64,000 bases of DNA from Pseudomonas sp. (lineage in GTDB: Bacteria; Pseudomonadota; Gammaproteobacteria; Pseudomonadales; Pseudomonadaceae). This document shows, in pieces, positions 1-8,500 of the stretch (positions within the stretch are counted from its first letter, which is position 1; each line of letters begins with the position of its first letter). The position numbers were made by a program, and so were the translations under genes. The stretch covers positions 1-64,000 of the forward strand of contig VMRT01000004.1 of NCBI GenBank assembly GCA_007713455.1, written 5' to 3'. The notes below the pieces were generated by a model. The model was not told the origin of the DNA. It made no database searches and saw only the letters and a list, made by a program, of their open reading frames with translations.

Positions 1-553
1 CGTAACGGTCGTCCAGTAGCTCCAGCATGTCGCGCCGTTGCTCGCCGGTGAACGGGGCCAGGCCCCAGTCGTCGAGGATCAGCAGGTCGGTCTTGGCGTA
101 GCTGCTCATCAGCTTGGCGAAGCGGCCGTCGCCATGGGCCAAACGTGGCAGGCGCAGGTAGCGCACGCTGTAGCCCTCTCGGCAGGCCTGGTGGGCCAGG
201 GCACAGGCCAGCCAGGTTTTACCGACACCGGTGGGGCCGCCGATGATCAGGTTGAGGCCGTCGCGCAGCCACTGGCCACTGCTCAGTTGCAGGATCAGCG
301 CCTTATCCAGTCCGCGCGGGCTGCGGTAGTCGATGTCTTCGAGGCAGGCGTTGTGCTTGAGCCGGGCCTGGCGCAGGCGGCTGCTCAGGCGCTTGTCGTC
401 GCGTTCAGTCAGCTCGCGGTCGACCAGCAGGCCGAGGCGTTCCTCGAAGCTCAGGCTGTCGATGTCCGGGGTTTTCAGTTGTTCGTTCAGCGCCTTGAGC
501 ATGCCGTGCAGGCGCAGGGTTTGCAGCTTGTCCAGGGTCGGATGGGGCAGCAT
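1..553 (-). CDS. istB: IS21-family helper ATPase IstB (partial, C-terminus outside window)
   Basis: IstB is the AAA+ helper that assists the IstA transposase in target capture. Reading from ATG at 551-553, 184 codons are open to the window edge, with a Walker A motif GPTGVGKT near residue 105 and a Walker B-like LLILDDWG segment near residue 155. IstB proteins are usually about 250 residues, so roughly the last quarter is missing from view. It starts 17 bases after the istA stop, and AAGGAAAC precedes the start as a ribosome-binding site. No internal stop was found, unlike istA. Confidence 0.9.
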   Translation of the reverse strand, partial: MLPHPTLDKLQTLRLHGMLKALNEQLKTPDIDSLSFEERLGLLVDRELTERDDKRLSSRLRQARLKHNACLEDIDYRSPRGLDKALILQLSSGQWLRDGLNLIIGGPTGVGKTWLACALAHQACREGYSVRYLRLPRLAHGDGRFAKLMSSYAKTDLLILDDWGLAPFTGEQRRDMLELLDDRY

Positions 554-570
554 GGTGAGTTTCCTTGGGT

Positions 571-2100
571 TCAGTGGTAGTAGCCGGGGCCACGCAGGTT
601 GGCGTGGTCGTCCGGCAGTAGCGGCAGGTTGGTTTGAACTAGCGGCAGGTTCTCCAGCCCCTGGCGCAGGATCGATTCGAGGCTCTTGTAGCTGCACGTG
701 CCGAGGCTGATGGCGCGACGGCAGGCCAACTCCAAGCGCACTTCGCCATGGGTCTTGCCCAGGCGCAGGATGCCTAGGCAGGCCCGGTAGCCTTGGGTTG
801 GGTGGATGCGCCGTTCGAGGATGTGGCTGATCACGCCGGCCGTGTTCGGCCCGGCCTGCTCAGCCCAGCGGATCAGCCGTTGTGGCGTCCACTCGGCGTG
901 CTCGCGATGGCTCTTGGGCATGTGCTCGGCCTGTGTGCTGTGCCGGCCCTTGTGCGGTGAGCGAAGGTGGCTGGCCACTCGCTGGTTGGCGTGGATTCAC
1001 TCCACCGTGCGCGCCGTCAGGCGTACTTCCAGTTGCTTCTTCACCAGTTGCTACGGCACCGAGTAGTAATGCCCATCGACCTCGACGTGGTAGTCGATGT
1101 GCACCCGCGCCTTCTTCCACTCGGCATACACGTAGGGCTGCTCCGGCAGTGGGCGCAGCGCTGGACGATCCAGGGCTTCGAAGGCCGAGTGCCGGGAGCC
1201 CGGTAGCTTGCGAAACGGTCGTCGGTTGAGCCGCTCCAGCAATAAGGCGATGGCGCTGTTGAGTTCGTCCAGGGAGAAGAACTGGCGGTTCCTCAGCGCG
1301 GCGAGGATCCAGCGCTCGACCACCTGCACGCCGACCTCGGCCTTGGCCTTGTCACGCGGTTTACGTGCCCGCGCCGGCACCACCGCCACGCCATAGTGCT
1401 CGGCCAGATCGCGGTAGCTCGGGTTGATGTCCGGCTCGTAGCGATGGCTCTTACTCACCGCGCTTCGCAGGTTGTCCGGCACCACGATCTCCGGCACCCC
1501 GCCGAGGAAGGCGAAGCAGCGGGTATGCGAGCCCAGCCAGTCCGGCAGCTGCTGCGACCAGGTGGCTTCGGCGAAGGTGTAGCTGGACGCGCCGAGCACC
1601 GCGACGAACACCTGCGCCTGGCGGATCTCGCCGTTGTGGCGGTCGATCACCGGCACCGTCTGCCCGGCGTAGTCGACGAACAACTTCTCGCCGACGCGAT
1701 GTTCCTGGCGCATCACCACGTCCAGCTTGCCCTGCCAGGCACGGTAGTGTTCGCAGAACCAGCTGTACTGAAAGCCCTGCGGCTGGCTCAGGCGGTACTC
1801 CTGCCAGAGCAGCGCCAGGGTCACGCCGGGGCGACGCAGCTCGGCATGCACCCAAGACCAATCGGGCAGTGGCCGCTGCTAGCTGGGTACCGCAGGGGCC
1901 GGTGGGAACAGTTTCTGCTCCAGCTCAGCATCGGATAACGAGCAGGGCCAACTGAGGCGGCTGGCGGCAAAGCGGTTGAGGTAGTCGCCGACGGTGACAC
2001 GACCGACCTGCACGCTGACCGCAATTTGCCGAGCGGATAGGCCGACCTCGAACTTGAGACGTAGTACTTCGCGAATCTTACGCATGGATAAACGCTCCAC
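571..2100 (-). pseudogene. istA: IS21-family transposase IstA with three in-frame stops
   Basis: The frame from GTG at 2098-2100 to TGA at 571-573 would encode about 509 residues, the normal IstA size. It contains an N-terminal helix-turn-helix (residues 6-45), a DDE integrase core (for example [12 protein letters not shown] and later [17 protein letters not shown]) and the usual C-terminal end. The frame is interrupted by TAG at 1879-1881, TAG at 1051-1053 and TGA at 997-999. Sequence between the stops still reads as good IstA with no frameshift, so the damage is point substitutions. A functional transposase is unlikely. Confidence 0.88.
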
Positions 2101-2172
2101 GACGACCTCTCTGCTTCGAAAAAGAGGTCGATGGTAGTGAAGAAATCCTGCGTAGCTGCCTACCCGGTTGGG

Positions 2173-2288
2173 TGGCCGGATGGCCGTGGAATCAGTGGCC
2201 GGATGCGCGTGGAATGGGTGGCCGGATCACCGTGGAATCGGTGGTCAGATGCTCCATGGAATGGGTGGCCAGATGACCGTGGAATCCG
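2173..2288. repeat. Five tandem ~23-bp repeats at the IS21 end
   Basis: Five consecutive units follow the pattern TGGCCGGATGnnCGTGGAATnnG, starting at 2173, 2196, 2219, 2242 and 2266. The fourth unit is 24 bases and the most diverged. IS21-family elements carry multiple short terminal repeats that act as transposase-binding sites, and these lie just outside istA where such sites are expected. Confidence 0.8.
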
Positions 2289-2339
2289 CACACTGCGCAC
2301 TGAATTAAACGAACATATGGCTACGATAGGATTTGTCGA

Positions 2340-2654
2340 ATGAAAATCACAGCAATGGAACAAATCGAATCGATCAGCGATGTCCTGTGCGACGTTTGCG
2401 GTGATAGCACGCGTATTGAAGGATATGGCTTGCAGTTCGGCACTCTCCGCGCCAGTTGGGGTTATGGATCAACCCATGACGGTGAGCGCTATGAGGTTCA
2501 TCTTTGTGAGCCCTGCTTTTTCAGGACGATTTCCGGTCTCCGACGAGAGCGCATGGTGGATACCATGTTCAGCGATGAGGATCAGGATCTTAGCGACTTC
2601 GGGCGTATTGCTCGCGATGATTTTTTCAAGGAAGGCGGCGGTACGAGTTCCTGA
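2340..2654 (+). CDS. Small hypothetical protein with two CxxC pairs
   Basis: A 104-residue acidic protein of unknown function. It has CDVCG near residues 17-21 and CEPCF near residues 56-60, the spacing expected for a four-cysteine zinc-binding site, with a WGYGSTHDGE segment between them. The start at 2340 has AGGA about eight bases upstream; ATG at 2355 is an alternative. It lies only about 50 bases from the IS21 end, so its original promoter may have been displaced. No transmembrane segment or signal peptide is visible. I do not recognise the family, and zinc binding is inferred from the cysteines only. Confidence 0.65.
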   Translation: MKITAMEQIESISDVLCDVCGDSTRIEGYGLQFGTLRASWGYGSTHDGERYEVHLCEPCFFRTISGLRRERMVDTMFSDEDQDLSDFGRIARDDFFKEGGGTSS

Positions 2655-2719
2655 CTTTCTGCTGACGCGGCGACGCAAACCTTTGGATCACGCCTGATAC
2701 GAAGCATCAGGTTTTCTAT

Positions 2720-2947
2720 CTACACGCATGAAGAGCTGAATACAGGGTCAATGAACAAGTGCGGAACCTCTGACAGCCTCTCCTCATTCGCTCCGGCCTT
2801 CGTCACGTCATATTGGTTAGGGAAATGGCGTAGCAAGTCGAGTGCGTCGCGGCGAACTTCCTCGGGCAGATTGCTGTTACGAGCGAGTTTTCCTAGAAAC
2901 TCGTAGGTTTGCGCTACTGCGCGGGTACGCTCATGGGGCAACGTCAT
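2720..2947 (-). CDS. BPSL0761-family small protein
   Basis: A 75-residue soluble protein beginning MTLPHERTRAV, followed by a helical segment with EEVRRDALDLLRHFP. From memory this start and the VR..A..LLRHYP-like block match the uncharacterised BPSL0761 family; there is no known function. It is the last gene of a leftward run, 34 bases after the DUF2384 gene, with no terminator seen between them, so co-transcription with the helicase genes is likely. The assignment rests on motif recall and could be wrong at family level. Confidence 0.65.
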   Translation of the reverse strand: MTLPHERTRAVAQTYEFLGKLARNSNLPEEVRRDALDLLRHFPNQYDVTKAGANEERLSEVPHLFIDPVFSSSCV

Positions 2948-2981
2948 GTCAGCCTCTACAAAGATAAAAAATCGACACCAT

Positions 2982-3197
2982 TTACACGCTCCCTCCCCAC
3001 TCTACCGCGTGTAGCACGCGCCGAACCTGTATCGCTCCAGCCTCTGTCTTGCAAAGCGATGCGGGAGAGTTTCCGCCAAGGGCCTTGTTTGGTGCATTCA
3101 GCCAGCGCTCTGTCTCCTCTTGATTCCCGAATACCTCGATGGCTAACTGGGTGACGGCTTCAGCTCTCGCCCGGATTTCTTCTTCGTGCTGATCCAT
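2982..3197 (-). CDS. DUF2384 (MbcA/ParS/Xre antitoxin toxin-binding domain) protein
   Basis: A 71-residue protein made almost entirely of a DUF2384-type domain: AIEVFGNQEETERWLNAPNK (residues 19-38) followed by ALGGNSPASL. In known RES-Xre and MbcTA pairs this domain binds the toxin, but here there is no Xre DNA-binding domain and no RES-type toxin gene beside it. I chose ATG at 3195-3197 because AGGGAAAG lies just upstream and because a longer frame would run far into the helicase gene. It starts 43 bases after the helicase stop on the same strand. Function is unknown; it may be an antitoxin-like or scaffold component. Confidence 0.7.
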   Translation of the reverse strand: MDQHEEEIRARAEAVTQLAIEVFGNQEETERWLNAPNKALGGNSPASLCKTEAGAIQVRRVLHAVEWGGSV

Positions 3198-3240
3198 TCT
3201 GGCTTTCCCTGGCTGGGCCATGCTTTGCCCCACAGAAGCG

Positions 3241-4635
3241 CTAATAGCACGCCAATAATTGCTGCCGATAGTGTTGAGAAAAGCTGACCTGATAGGTCGG
3301 CCCATCTGCCAGCCCATCCAGTGATACGACATTTGCCACGCTGGCATCATGAACCTGCTCGCCATCGGGCTCTCCGCCTGCTCGCCCGCCTTCATTGAAG
3401 CCAAGGCCTGGCCACCCTATCGCAGAGCCCGAGGCAGGGTCTGGCACCTGCACACTCAATACCGCCAGATCGTCGGGCAAATCATCCGCAATTCGCTCGG
3501 CGTAACGCCGTAGCGTCGGCTCAGCCAGCATGAATAACCAAGCCTGATCATCTGACTCATCCTTGCGCCTGAGTACCCGACCCAGCACTTGCCGATAGTG
3601 CAGCTCAGTACGAATACGACTGAGGTAGCAGCACACCTGCAGACGGGGGATGTCCGTTCCCTCACTGATCATCCCCACTGCGACGATCCAACGGCAGTCG
3701 CTGTGCCTAAACGTGTTGATTAACTGCTGGGCATCCGGCGTTCGGTTGGTGACGATCTGACAGCTTTCCCCCATGGCCTCCAAGGCATGGGCTATCTGTC
3801 GCGCGTGCTCGATATCGGTAGATACCACCAAGCCAGCCGCATCTGGCTTGATCTGGCGAAGCACGTCCAGCTTGGCACGTCCCAAGATGAGCAACTGATC
3901 GATCACCTCGTCGTGACGCAGTAGTTCTTCGTAGGTGACGGGGGATTCTCCCAGGAGCTTAGCGATGCTGGGAAAAAGTCTGACGGTACTTTCAGCCTGC
4001 AACTCCTCCGTGAGCTTCACCTGCTGATTGTCGAGGAGGACTATTCGGGGCGAGCGGCAAACTCCATCAGCGATAGCCTCTTTTAATCCATAGCGAAAGT
4101 CACAAATCAGCTGGCCTTCCGGCGACGAGTATCGAGCCAAGGCAATGGCCCGGTCATCCGAGCGCCATGGTGTGCCGGACAGAGCCAGCGTGCATGCGGC
4201 GCGATCCTGAACCCGTTGGAGGATCTGCTGCCCCCAGGCGTTGCTCAGCAGCGGATCATGACCCGCACAGTGATGGATCTCGTCAAAGACAACGAAGACC
4301 CGGTAGTCGTCGAGGAGCTGCCAGAACGCCTCTTCACGGTAATCCATGGCTTGATAGGTGTACGCAGCGCCCACTGCCCCGAGCTGACCGTCCAGACGCC
4401 TGCCTAGCACCGCCATGAAGGTAGAGCGGAAGCCCTCCACTACCTGGCATGACGGCGCAAAGCAGAGCACAAGATCAATCCTGCCCTGATCCAGCAGGTT
4501 GCGAGCCAGCTCTGCTGCCATGCGCGTCTTGCCAGCGCCTGGTGTTGCTTGGCAGAAAAAATGTGACGTGGAAAGGAAGTGCTCCAGCGCCGTATTGATA
4601 CAGCGGCGTTGCCAATCTCGCAGCAAGGAGGTCAT
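3241..4635 (-). CDS. SF2 DEAD/DEAH-type helicase, likely defence-associated
   Basis: A 464-residue superfamily 2 helicase of the ResIII/Ssl2-like kind. Motifs in order: Walker A ATPGAGKT (30-37), motif II DEIHH (118-122), motif III SGTPWR (153-158), motif V region GMISEGTDIP (321-330) and motif VI QVLGRVLRR (349-357). About 65 residues rich in glycine and acidic residues follow, with no nuclease motif that I can see. Its start overlaps the stop of the upstream winged-helix gene by ATGA, so the two are translationally coupled. It sits beside a type I restriction system. DNA translocation or unwinding is expected from the family; a defence role is inferred from context. Confidence 0.85.
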   Translation of the reverse strand: MTSLLRDWQRRCINTALEHFLSTSHFFCQATPGAGKTRMAAELARNLLDQGRIDLVLCFAPSCQVVEGFRSTFMAVLGRRLDGQLGAVGAAYTYQAMDYREEAFWQLLDDYRVFVVFDEIHHCAGHDPLLSNAWGQQILQRVQDRAACTLALSGTPWRSDDRAIALARYSSPEGQLICDFRYGLKEAIADGVCRSPRIVLLDNQQVKLTEELQAESTVRLFPSIAKLLGESPVTYEELLRHDEVIDQLLILGRAKLDVLRQIKPDAAGLVVSTDIEHARQIAHALEAMGESCQIVTNRTPDAQQLINTFRHSDCRWIVAVGMISEGTDIPRLQVCCYLSRIRTELHYRQVLGRVLRRKDESDDQAWLFMLAEPTLRRYAERIADDLPDDLAVLSVQVPDPASGSAIGWPGLGFNEGGRAGGEPDGEQVHDASVANVVSLDGLADGPTYQVSFSQHYRQQLLACY

Positions 4636-5219
4636 CGAAGAGCGGCGAGCGTTTTGAGCGTATTCTCGACAGCGCGGAGATGCCCAATCAGTCGCGAGCT
4701 TCGGTCCCGAGCATCCAGATATTCGCTTTCGACCTTGTCACGCAGATGCGGCATATCTTCAAAGAGCTGCTTGTAGCGCTCCGCTTCCCCCATCGCAGAA
4801 AGGAAATCCAGCCGAATCTCCTTGAGGAGCGTTTCCAGATGCTGCTCTGCATCAGGTACCGGGCTTTCCGCCACAACATCCGGCTCTACCAGTGATCGCT
4901 CCTGATCGGCTTCACGCATCGCCATAAGACGGAGCTCGAACCCATCGTCGATCAGTTCAAGCTGAGCACGCGTCGGTAACGTCTTCAGGTGGTAAACCTG
5001 CCCTCGTGTCCGGCGCTCTTCATCAGGCACAAGCCAGCCTAGCCGGAGCATGCGACGGATCTGCTCATAAACGTAACGGCGAACATCATTGAGAGAAAAG
5101 CCCTCTCCGAGACGCTCAGCGTAGGCATCCCGCAATTCACGTGTGGTGAACGTTGTACGGCCTTGCTCCTGAAGCAGCTCATACAGGCGCCTGTCGAAAA
5201 TGAACGAGGCCGATTTCAT
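4632..5219 (-). CDS. Winged-helix plus coiled-coil protein, partner of the helicase
   Basis: A 195-residue protein that I do not recognise as a named family. Residues about 10-80 read as a winged helix-turn-helix: RRLYELLQEQ, then FTTRELRDAYAER, then a helix ending RRMLRLGWLV, then a likely wing up to GQVYHL. Residues about 124-192 are charged and heptad-like (LETLLKEIRLDFL to LIGHLRAVENTL), suggesting a coiled coil. I chose ATG at 5217-5219; a longer frame to 5306 would cover the predicted promoter. Its stop overlaps the helicase start by ATGA. DNA or partner recognition for the helicase is an inference. Confidence 0.7.
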   Translation of the reverse strand: MKSASFIFDRRLYELLQEQGRTTFTTRELRDAYAERLGEGFSLNDVRRYVYEQIRRMLRLGWLVPDEERRTRGQVYHLKTLPTRAQLELIDDGFELRLMAMREADQERSLVEPDVVAESPVPDAEQHLETLLKEIRLDFLSAMGEAERYKQLFEDMPHLRDKVESEYLDARDRSSRLIGHLRAVENTLKTLAALR

Positions 5220-5253
5220 TGAGGCACCAGAAGGGTTAGCGCGAAAGAAATGC

Positions 5254-5284
5254 GGATTATAGTCCGTGGCCTGCTTGTCCGCAA
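5254..5284 (-). promoter_or_regulatory. Predicted helicase-operon promoter with C-box-like operator
   Basis: On the minus strand TATAAT (5256-5261) lies 17 bases from TTGCGG (5279-5284), giving a plausible sigma-70 promoter about 30-40 bases before the winged-helix gene. The plus-strand sequence GGATTATAGTCC (5254-5265), followed by GTGG, overlaps this -10. As I recall, the operator of the restriction controller C.Esp1396I contains GACTTATAGTCCGTG and GATTATAGTC, so this is a close match. The neighbouring gene encodes a C-like protein. A second box near 5269-5280 is at best degenerate. Confidence 0.55.
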
Positions 5285-5323
5285 ACGCACGATAGTGCCG
5301 CCTCAAGTGGAATTGAGACGGTC

Positions 5324-5545
5324 ATGGATACGTTGGCGAAAGCGTTAGGGGAACGCATCCGAGTGCAAAGGAAGGCCTGCCGTATTTCCCAGGATGCACT
5401 AGCGCTGGCGTGCAATATAGACCGTAGCTACATAGGCCGGATCGAACGTGGCGAGGTCAACATCACCGTCGAGAAGCTATTCCGCATCGCAGGCGAACTC
5501 GCCTGCGAGCCTTCAAGCCTTCTGCCACAATCATCTGACATTTAA
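5324..5545 (+). CDS. Small Xre/Cro regulator resembling restriction C proteins
   Basis: A 73-residue protein that is just one HTH_3 (Cro/C1) domain: ERIRVQRKACRISQDALALA, then NIDRSYIGRIERG (residues 31-43) containing the recognition helix, then a helix LFRIAGELA. The size and the DRSYIGRIER segment resemble controller proteins of restriction-modification systems (C.Esp1396I has DRTYISGIER, from memory). It is divergent from the helicase operon, with a C-box-like site between them, and its stop lies 18 bases from the convergent hsdR stop. It probably autoregulates and controls the helicase operon; control of hsdMSR is also possible. Confidence 0.8.
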   Translation: MDTLAKALGERIRVQRKACRISQDALALACNIDRSYIGRIERGEVNITVEKLFRIAGELACEPSSLLPQSSDI

Positions 5546-5563
5546 CCCGACCACGTCATACGG

Positions 5564-8500
5564 TCAGACAGCTGTACCACTGTTACCTTGCCCCAGCCCC
5601 GCCTGCTGCGTCAGCATCTTCAAAATCACCAGCGCAAACGCCCGGCTCTTGGTCTCGTTATCCAGCACTTCCAGCGACATCTTTTCGTTGTCGGTCATGG
5701 CGTCCAGCACGGTGTCGAGCACGCGCTTGGGGAATAGGCCGTGCATCACCTGTTCGACTGAGTGGTTGTTGACCTGGGCCATCACATCTTCCTGGCGACT
5801 GATGCGGTTGGCGATGCCGGTGAGGAACTGCAGCTGGTCCTCATCACTCACTTCAGCACCGAAGATATCGTTCAGCGCCTCGATGATTTCCGACAGCCGC
5901 TTCTTCTCCGGGTCATGGGGCTTGCCGCTGCCCAACCCCGTGGCCGGGTCGAGGCCGTAGTCGCCTTGCTCCTCGCTCAAGCGCAGCTGCTGCTCGGCGC
6001 GCTTGGTCAGGCGGTAGTGGGTCAGTTGCAGCTCGCCCACGTCCACGTCTTCCTGATCGAGGCGATCCACGCGCAGCAGCGGGTGCAGGTGCTTGGCGTA
6101 CACGCACAGCTGCTCCAGCTCGCGATCCTCATAGGGGATGATCTGCGAGAGGAACTCATACAGGCGCACAAAGCTCTGCAGGTTCTTCTTGAACAGGTCG
6201 AGCTGATCCACCTGCTCGCCGGCTTCCTTCACTGTAGCTTCGGCTTTTTTCAGGCCGGCGCTGTCGCCGTTCTTCTCGGCGGTGCGCTTGAAGTCCAGCG
6301 CCTGCTGGCGTGACTCCTGGGCCAGCTTATAGCGCTTGGCAAAGCGTTCCTTGGCCGGTGCGCAGTAGTAGCTGAGCTTGCTGGCGGCGGCCTTGGGGTC
6401 AAAGAATGCCAGCGCGAATGCTGTCACTTCTTCCCAGTGGTAGATGCCCTCGGCGTCCAGCTTCTTCTGCAGGTCATAGATGAGCTGCGGGTCGGTCACG
6501 TCGGTCAGCTCGGCTTTGGTGTAGTAAGGCAGGAAGGCGTCGAGAATGTCCTGAGCGTCGTTGAAGAAGTCGAGGATGAAGGTCGGTTTGCTGTCGCCAA
6601 AGGTGCGGTTCAGGCGCGACAGGGTTTGCACGCAGTCCACGCCCTGCAGCTTCTTGTCCACGTACATGGCGCACAGCTTGGGCTGATCGAAACCGGTCTG
6701 ATACTTGTTGGCGGCGATCATCACGTTGAAGTCCTGGGTGTCGAAGGCTTCCGCCAGGTCGCGCCCGTTCAGGCCGGGATTGAGCAGGCTGCTGCTTTCC
6801 GTCACCTCTTCGGGGATCACTCCGTCCGGCAGCACACTGCCGGAGAAGGCCACCAGCGGATGCACATCGGTGTAGCCCATCTGCTTCACATAGGCCTGCA
6901 CTGCCAACTGGTAACGCACGGCTTCCTGCCGGCTGCTGGTGACCACCATGGCCTTGGCCTGGCCGCCCAGCAGGTGGCGGATATTGGCGCGGAAGTGCTC
7001 GACGATCACCTCCACCTTCTGGCTGATGTTGTAAGGATGTAGGCGCACCCAGCGCGCCAGCTTCATGCGCGCCTTCTTCGAATCCACTTCCTCGTCGTCG
7101 CCTTCCGGGTGGGCGATTTTCCAGGCGGTGCTGTAGGTGGTGTAGTTCTGCAGCACATCGAGAATGAATCCTTCCTCGATGGCCTGGCGCATGGAATACA
7201 GGTGGAACGCCTCGGGCTTGTTATCGGCGCTCGCCGGCAACGCCGGGTTGGCCGGGCGACCGAACAGCTCCAGGGTCTTGGCCTTGGGCGTTGCGGTGAA
7301 GGCGTAGTAGCTGATGCGCTCGTTGGGCGCGCGGGCGGCCACGGCGGCGTCCAGCAGCTCTTCGGCACTGATCTCCTCAGCTTCCGGGGCATCGCTGCCA
7401 AGAATCTGCTTGAGCTTGCTGGCCGATGAGCCGGTCTGCGAGGAGTGCGCCTCGTCGGCGATCACCGCATAGCGCCCGCTGGCCAGCTTGGGGTACTTGT
7501 CCAAGGCATCGAACAGCGCCGGGAAGGTCTGGATGGTGACGATGATGATGCGCGTCTGCTCGGCCAGCGCCTCGGCCAGTTGCTCGGACTTGCTCTGGTT
7601 GCCGATGTCGCGGGTGATGCACTTGACCACGCCCTGGGCATGCTCGAACTGGTAGATGGTGTCCTGCAGCTGCTTGTCCAGCACGGTGCGGTCGGTAATC
7701 ACGACCACCGAGTTGAACAGGCGCTGGCCCTCGGCATCGTAGAGCGAGGCCAGTTGATGCGCCGTCCAGGCGATGGAATTGGACTTGCCCGAGCCGGCGC
7801 TGTGCTGGATCAGGTAGCGCTTGCCCGGCCCTTCTGCGCGGGTGGTTTCGATCAGCCTGTTGACCACTTCCCACTGGTGGTAGCGCGGGAAGATCAGGGT
7901 TTCCTTGGTCACCCGCTTGCCGTCGGCATCTTCCTTCACGCTCTTTTGCAGGTGCAGGAAGCGGCCCAGCACCTTCAGCCAGGCATCAGGCTGGAACAGG
8001 CGCTGCCACAGGTAGCCGGTGGCGTACTGGCTGTCATCCGGTGCAGGCGGGTTGCCGGCGCCGCCGTCGAGGCTGCCGAGGTTGAACGGCAGGAAGAAGG
8101 TCTCCTTGCCGGCCAGCTGGGTGGTCATCGCCACCTCATCCTGGCTGACGGCAAAGTGCACCAGCGCGCCACGCTTGAAGGTCAGCAGCGGCTCGGGCTT
8201 GCGCGTCAGCGGGTCTTTTACCGGGCGGTCGTAGCGGTACTGGCGCTTGGCGTTTTCCACGCTCTGCTTGAACTCGCTTTTCAGCTCCAGCGTGGCGACG
8301 GGGATGCCGTTGACGAACAGCACCAAGTCCAAGCGCGGGTTGTACTCACCCTCACGGTAATGCGGCGAGTAGGACACCTCCGGCACCACGCGCAGGCGGT
8401 TGCACTGGTAGCGCTTGAGGGTGTCCGGGTTCATGCCGTGGTCGGGCTTGAAGCTGCAGACCTCGATCTTCACACCCGGCAGCTTGAAACCATGGCGCAG

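Larger units (their letters stand above)
1..2292 (-). mobile_element. IS21-family insertion sequence, one end only
   Basis: An istA-istB pair on the minus strand is preceded by a tandem array of short repeats, which is the layout of an IS21-family left end. I place the outer boundary near 2292, where the minus strand reads TGTGCGGATTCCACGG next to the last repeat; this is an estimate because the other end and any target duplication lie outside the window. The istA reading frame has three stop codons, so the copy is probably unable to transpose by itself. It borders the defence-like block to its right. Confidence 0.85.

Noticed and set aside
571-2100. Stop-codon readthrough or recoding to make full-length IstA
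   Set aside because: Two TAG and one TGA codons at unrelated sites, without a common context or downstream structure, fit decay better than recoding.
2173-2288. Short regular repeats that could suggest a CRISPR array
   Set aside because: The units abut with no spacers and lie at an IS21 end, where such terminal repeats are expected.
2982-3404. A longer 140-codon form of the DUF2384 protein
   Set aside because: The extra 69 residues overlap the helicase gene in another frame and look non-protein-like; ATG 3195-3197 has a good ribosome-binding site.
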